From Rhodobacterales bacterium UBA3089 (GTDB lineage Bacteria; Pseudomonadota; Alphaproteobacteria; Rhodobacterales; Rhodobacteraceae): a stretch of DNA of 8,101 nt. Within the stretch, counting starts at the first letter, position 1. The number at the start of each line of letters is the position of its first letter. The DNA lies in the NCBI GenBank assembly GCA_002367255.1, contig DFBD01000009.1, positions 7,742 through 15,842 of the forward strand, in the 5' to 3' direction. The notes beneath the pieces are model-generated. The model saw only the letters and a list, made by a program, of their open reading frames with translations. It searched no databases and had not been told where the DNA came from. This document shows positions 6,300 through 8,101 of the stretch, in pieces. Both the position numbers and the translations under genes were made by a program.

Positions 6300-7925
6300 T
6301 TACTGCGGAAGTTGATAACCTTGTTCGTTAAGTATTTTGCGAAGCTCCAGCTTGGATATTTTTCCGGTAGCTGTGTGCGGTATTTCGTCCATGAAGATGA
6401 CGTCGTCGGGGATTTGCCATTTGGCGAAACTCTGTGCGACGAGGTTCAAGATTTCTTGTGGATCAGGCTTCGTGTCCGGCATCGCCACGATGACGAGGAT
6501 GGGGCGTTCGTCCCATTTTGGGTGAGGGATGCCGATCGCGGCGGCCTCGGCAACGTCGGCGTGGGCGACGGCGGCATTTTCCAGCGAGATCGACGAAATC
6601 CACTCGCCGCCCGATTTTATCACGTCTTTCGAGCGGTCCGTAATGCGGACATAGCCGTTTTCATCCATCGTGGCGACGTCACCTGTGTCGAACCAACCGT
6701 CTTTATCGACGGCGTCTTTGTCCTGCTTAAAATACCGCTGCACCACAGCAGCCCCTTTCGCCCAGAGCTTTCCGGGGGTGTTGCCATCCCATGGTAATTC
6801 GACACCTGCGTCATCGGTAATTTGTAGATCAACTGTAAAAGGCGGGTGGCCTGTTGTGCCTTGCGCGTCGAGGCGGCCGGCACCGTCGAGCGCGGTTACT
6901 TCGGGTTTGAAAGTGCAAACGGTACCGAGTGGGGACGTTTCTGTCATGCCCCATGCATGCAAAACCTGAACGTCGTAATCGTTCTGGAAGGCCTCAATCA
7001 CGGCGCGTGGGCAGGATGCGCCGCCGATAACTACGCGCTGCAATGATGGGAGGGTCAGATTGTTGGTTTGCAAATGTTGCAGCATCAGCATCCAGATTGT
7101 CGGGACGGCGGCGGTGAATGTGACACCAAATTCGAGCATCTCGTACAGGCCTTCGGATGTCATGTCGCGACCCGGCATGACCATGCTGGCACCGACCAAC
7201 GGGGCGGTGTATCCGATGGACCATCCGTTGGCGTGAAATAAGGGAACTACGGGCATGACTGTATCATTCGAGGACAACCCGAGCATGTCTGGTGTCGAAC
7301 TGGCCATTGCATGCAAAGTGTTCGATCTGTGGGTGTAAACCACCCCTTTTGGGTCACCAGTTGTTCCAGAAGTGTAACAAATTCCACATGGGGCGGTCTC
7401 TTCTACGGCCACCCAATCGAAGTTACCATCCTGTTTTTCTAGTAATTCCTCATAGCAGACCAGATCTGGGATAGAGCTTTCGGGCATGTGCGCGCGGTCT
7501 GTCATAACGATGATTTTTTCGACGGTTTCCAGTCTGTCCCAGATATTCTCGATGATCGGAACAAGGTCGAAATCTATCAGCAAGAAGCGATCTTCGGCGT
7601 GGTTGATGATGTAGACGAGCTGGTCTGCGAACAGGCGCGGGTTTAGCGTATGGTTCACAGCGCCTGCACCGGGCACGCCGTACCAGACTTCGAAATGTCG
7701 CGCGGTATTCCAGGCCATCACACCGATGGTATCGCCGGTTTGGATTCCCATCGATACAAGCGCCTGAGACAGTTTTTTTGCTTGTCTCTGGATGTTCGAC
7801 CAATTGGTTTGCGTGATTGGGCCTTCAATTGAACGGCTGATGACTTTGCGGTTCGGATGGTATTTCGCGGCGTGATCTAGGATTTTACCTACTGTAAGGG
7901 GAAATTCCTGCATAACTACGGTCAT
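6300..7925 (-). CDS. Acyl-CoA synthetase, AlkK/DmdB-like (medium/long-chain fatty acid or 3-methylmercaptopropionate CoA ligase)
   Basis: This adenylate-forming enzyme activates a carboxylic acid with ATP and joins it to coenzyme A. The 541-aa product contains the P-loop YTSGTTGDPKG (184-194), HAWGMTETSP (323-332), GWFDTGD (410-416), the hinge region DRSKDVIKSGGEWIS (430-444) and a C-terminal PHTATGKISK, whose K522 is the expected adenylation lysine. WNTARHFEVWYGVPGAGAVNHTLNPRL-like text near the N-terminus is characteristic of the AlkK/DmdB branch. That branch includes medium-chain fatty-acid ligases and the roseobacter ligase of the DMSP demethylation pathway; sequence alone does not choose between them, and no dmdC or dmdD neighbour is visible. 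An upstream ATG at 7997 would add 24 residues but starts inside a hairpin with no Shine-Dalgarno. The ATG at 7925 has AGGAG 8 nt upstream and gives the usual family length of about 540. Confidence 0.9.
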   Translation of the reverse strand: MTVVMQEFPLTVGKILDHAAKYHPNRKVISRSIEGPITQTNWSNIQRQAKKLSQALVSMGIQTGDTIGVMAWNTARHFEVWYGVPGAGAVNHTLNPRLFADQLVYIINHAEDRFLLIDFDLVPIIENIWDRLETVEKIIVMTDRAHMPESSIPDLVCYEELLEKQDGNFDWVAVEETAPCGICYTSGTTGDPKGVVYTHRSNTLHAMASSTPDMLGLSSNDTVMPVVPLFHANGWSIGYTAPLVGASMVMPGRDMTSEGLYEMLEFGVTFTAAVPTIWMLMLQHLQTNNLTLPSLQRVVIGGASCPRAVIEAFQNDYDVQVLHAWGMTETSPLGTVCTFKPEVTALDGAGRLDAQGTTGHPPFTVDLQITDDAGVELPWDGNTPGKLWAKGAAVVQRYFKQDKDAVDKDGWFDTGDVATMDENGYVRITDRSKDVIKSGGEWISSISLENAAVAHADVAEAAAIGIPHPKWDERPILVIVAMPDTKPDPQEILNLVAQSFAKWQIPDDVIFMDEIPHTATGKISKLELRKILNEQGYQLPQ

Positions 7926-7933
7926 ATACACGG

Positions 7934-7938
7934 CTCCT
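7934..7938 (-). promoter_or_regulatory. Shine-Dalgarno site fixing the acyl-CoA ligase start
   Basis: AGGAG on the reverse strand ends 8 nt before the ATG at 7925. It is the only good ribosome binding site near the candidate starts at 7997, 7925 and 7913, and so selects 7925. Confidence 0.8.
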
Positions 7939-7993
7939 GTGGTGCTTTGGTGAACTGCACAGAAGACTAGCATCGGTTTTATGTTAGGGAAAG

Positions 7994-8021
7994 GCATTCC
8001 CCCACAGAAGCGGGGGAATGC
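7994..8021 (-). terminator. Perfect 10-bp GC-rich hairpin, likely terminator of the right-edge gene
   Basis: GCATTCCCCC (7994-8003) and GGGGGAATGC (8012-8021) are exact reverse complements around an 8-nt loop. The hairpin begins 6 nt after the TAA stop of the Met/His-rich gene on the minus strand, where a terminator is expected. On that strand the stem is followed by CTTTCCCTAAC, which is not a clean U-tract. Termination may therefore be weak, or the stem may serve mainly as 3'-end protection. The promoter of the acyl-CoA ligase should lie between this hairpin and 7940, but I see no clear consensus there. Confidence 0.65.
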
Positions 8022-8027
8022 GTTGGC

Positions 8028-8101
8028 TTAGTTGTTGTTGGTGTTTTCCATGGTCGAGTGATCCATTGTGGAATGATCCATGTTCATGTTCATGTTCATG
8101 T
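8028..8101 (-). CDS. C-terminal tail of a Met/His-rich, probably copper-binding protein (cut by window edge)
   Basis: Only the last 23 codons are inside the window, ending at TAA (8030-8028). The tail consists of alternating Met-Asn residues, then two copies of MDHST, then a short MENTNNN end. Met/His motifs of the MDHSxM kind occur in periplasmic copper-resistance proteins such as CopA/PcoA multicopper oxidases and CopB/PcoB, where Met binds Cu(I) and His binds Cu(I)/Cu(II). I infer metal binding, probably in the periplasm, but the identity of the main domain is unknown because it lies beyond the right edge. The frame is supported by the clean repeat structure, the stop codon and the hairpin directly after it. 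The gene is co-directional with the acyl-CoA ligase but probably separately terminated. Confidence 0.7.
   Translation of the reverse strand, partial: MNMNMNMDHSTMDHSTMENTNNN
8049..8101. repeat. Short in-frame tandem repeats encoding the Met/His-rich tail
   Basis: Two 15-bp units (8049-8063 and 8064-8078) encode MDHST twice on the minus strand, with synonymous and third-position differences between copies. They are followed by a hexamer CATGTT repeated from 8079 to the window edge (three full copies and five bases of a fourth), encoding Met-Asn pairs. Unit lengths of 15 and 6 keep the frame whatever the copy number, so expansion or contraction would change only tail length. Confidence 0.85.

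Noticed and set aside
7926..7997. Upstream extension of the acyl-CoA ligase by 24 residues
   Set aside because: The ATG at 7997 lies in the hairpin and lacks a Shine-Dalgarno site. The family length and AGGAG at 7934-7938 support 7925.

Overview
The window looks like chromosomal core-genome DNA from an alphaproteobacterium, most likely a marine roseobacter-type member of the Rhodobacterales with mid-range GC (judged by eye). The NadD N-terminus, the Tat-type DacB, the compact DprA and the AlkK/DmdB-like acyl-CoA ligase all fit that group. I see no tRNA, rRNA, CRISPR array, insertion sequence or prophage gene.

Layout, left to right: (1) 1-950, minus strand: the N-terminal 316 codons of the ABC-F translation factor EttA, running off the left edge. 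(2) 951-1056: a short divergent promoter region with small inverted repeats. (3) 1057-3132, plus strand: nadD (NAD biosynthesis) followed 9 nt later by dacB (PBP4-type D-Ala-D-Ala carboxypeptidase/endopeptidase), probably one transcript. (4) 3129-4256, minus strand: dprA, whose stop codon overlaps the dacB stop within one CTAG palindrome. (5) 4257-4379: a divergent gap with an 8-bp inverted repeat next to a ribosome binding site. (6) 4380-5351, plus strand: a D-2-hydroxyacid dehydrogenase, probably a glyoxylate/hydroxypyruvate reductase. (7) 5353-6240, minus strand: a single-pass membrane protein resembling an M48 peptidase that has lost its zinc motif. (8) 6300-7925, minus strand: a fatty-acyl/3-methylmercaptopropionyl-type CoA ligase. 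(9) 7994-8021: a perfect 10-bp hairpin. (10) 8028-8101, minus strand: the last 23 codons of a Met/His-rich protein with MDHST repeats, probably copper-binding.

The genes do not form one pathway. They are housekeeping functions (translation, NAD, cell wall, DNA uptake/recombination, central and fatty-acid or sulfur carbon metabolism) packed very tightly. Two convergent gene pairs are separated by -4 and +1 nt, leaving no room for a terminator between them. No new multi-gene system is evident. The items most worth a second look are the Met/His-rich tail at the right edge, the active-site-less M48-like membrane protein, the shared stop palindrome and the candidate 5' leader at 4315-4374.
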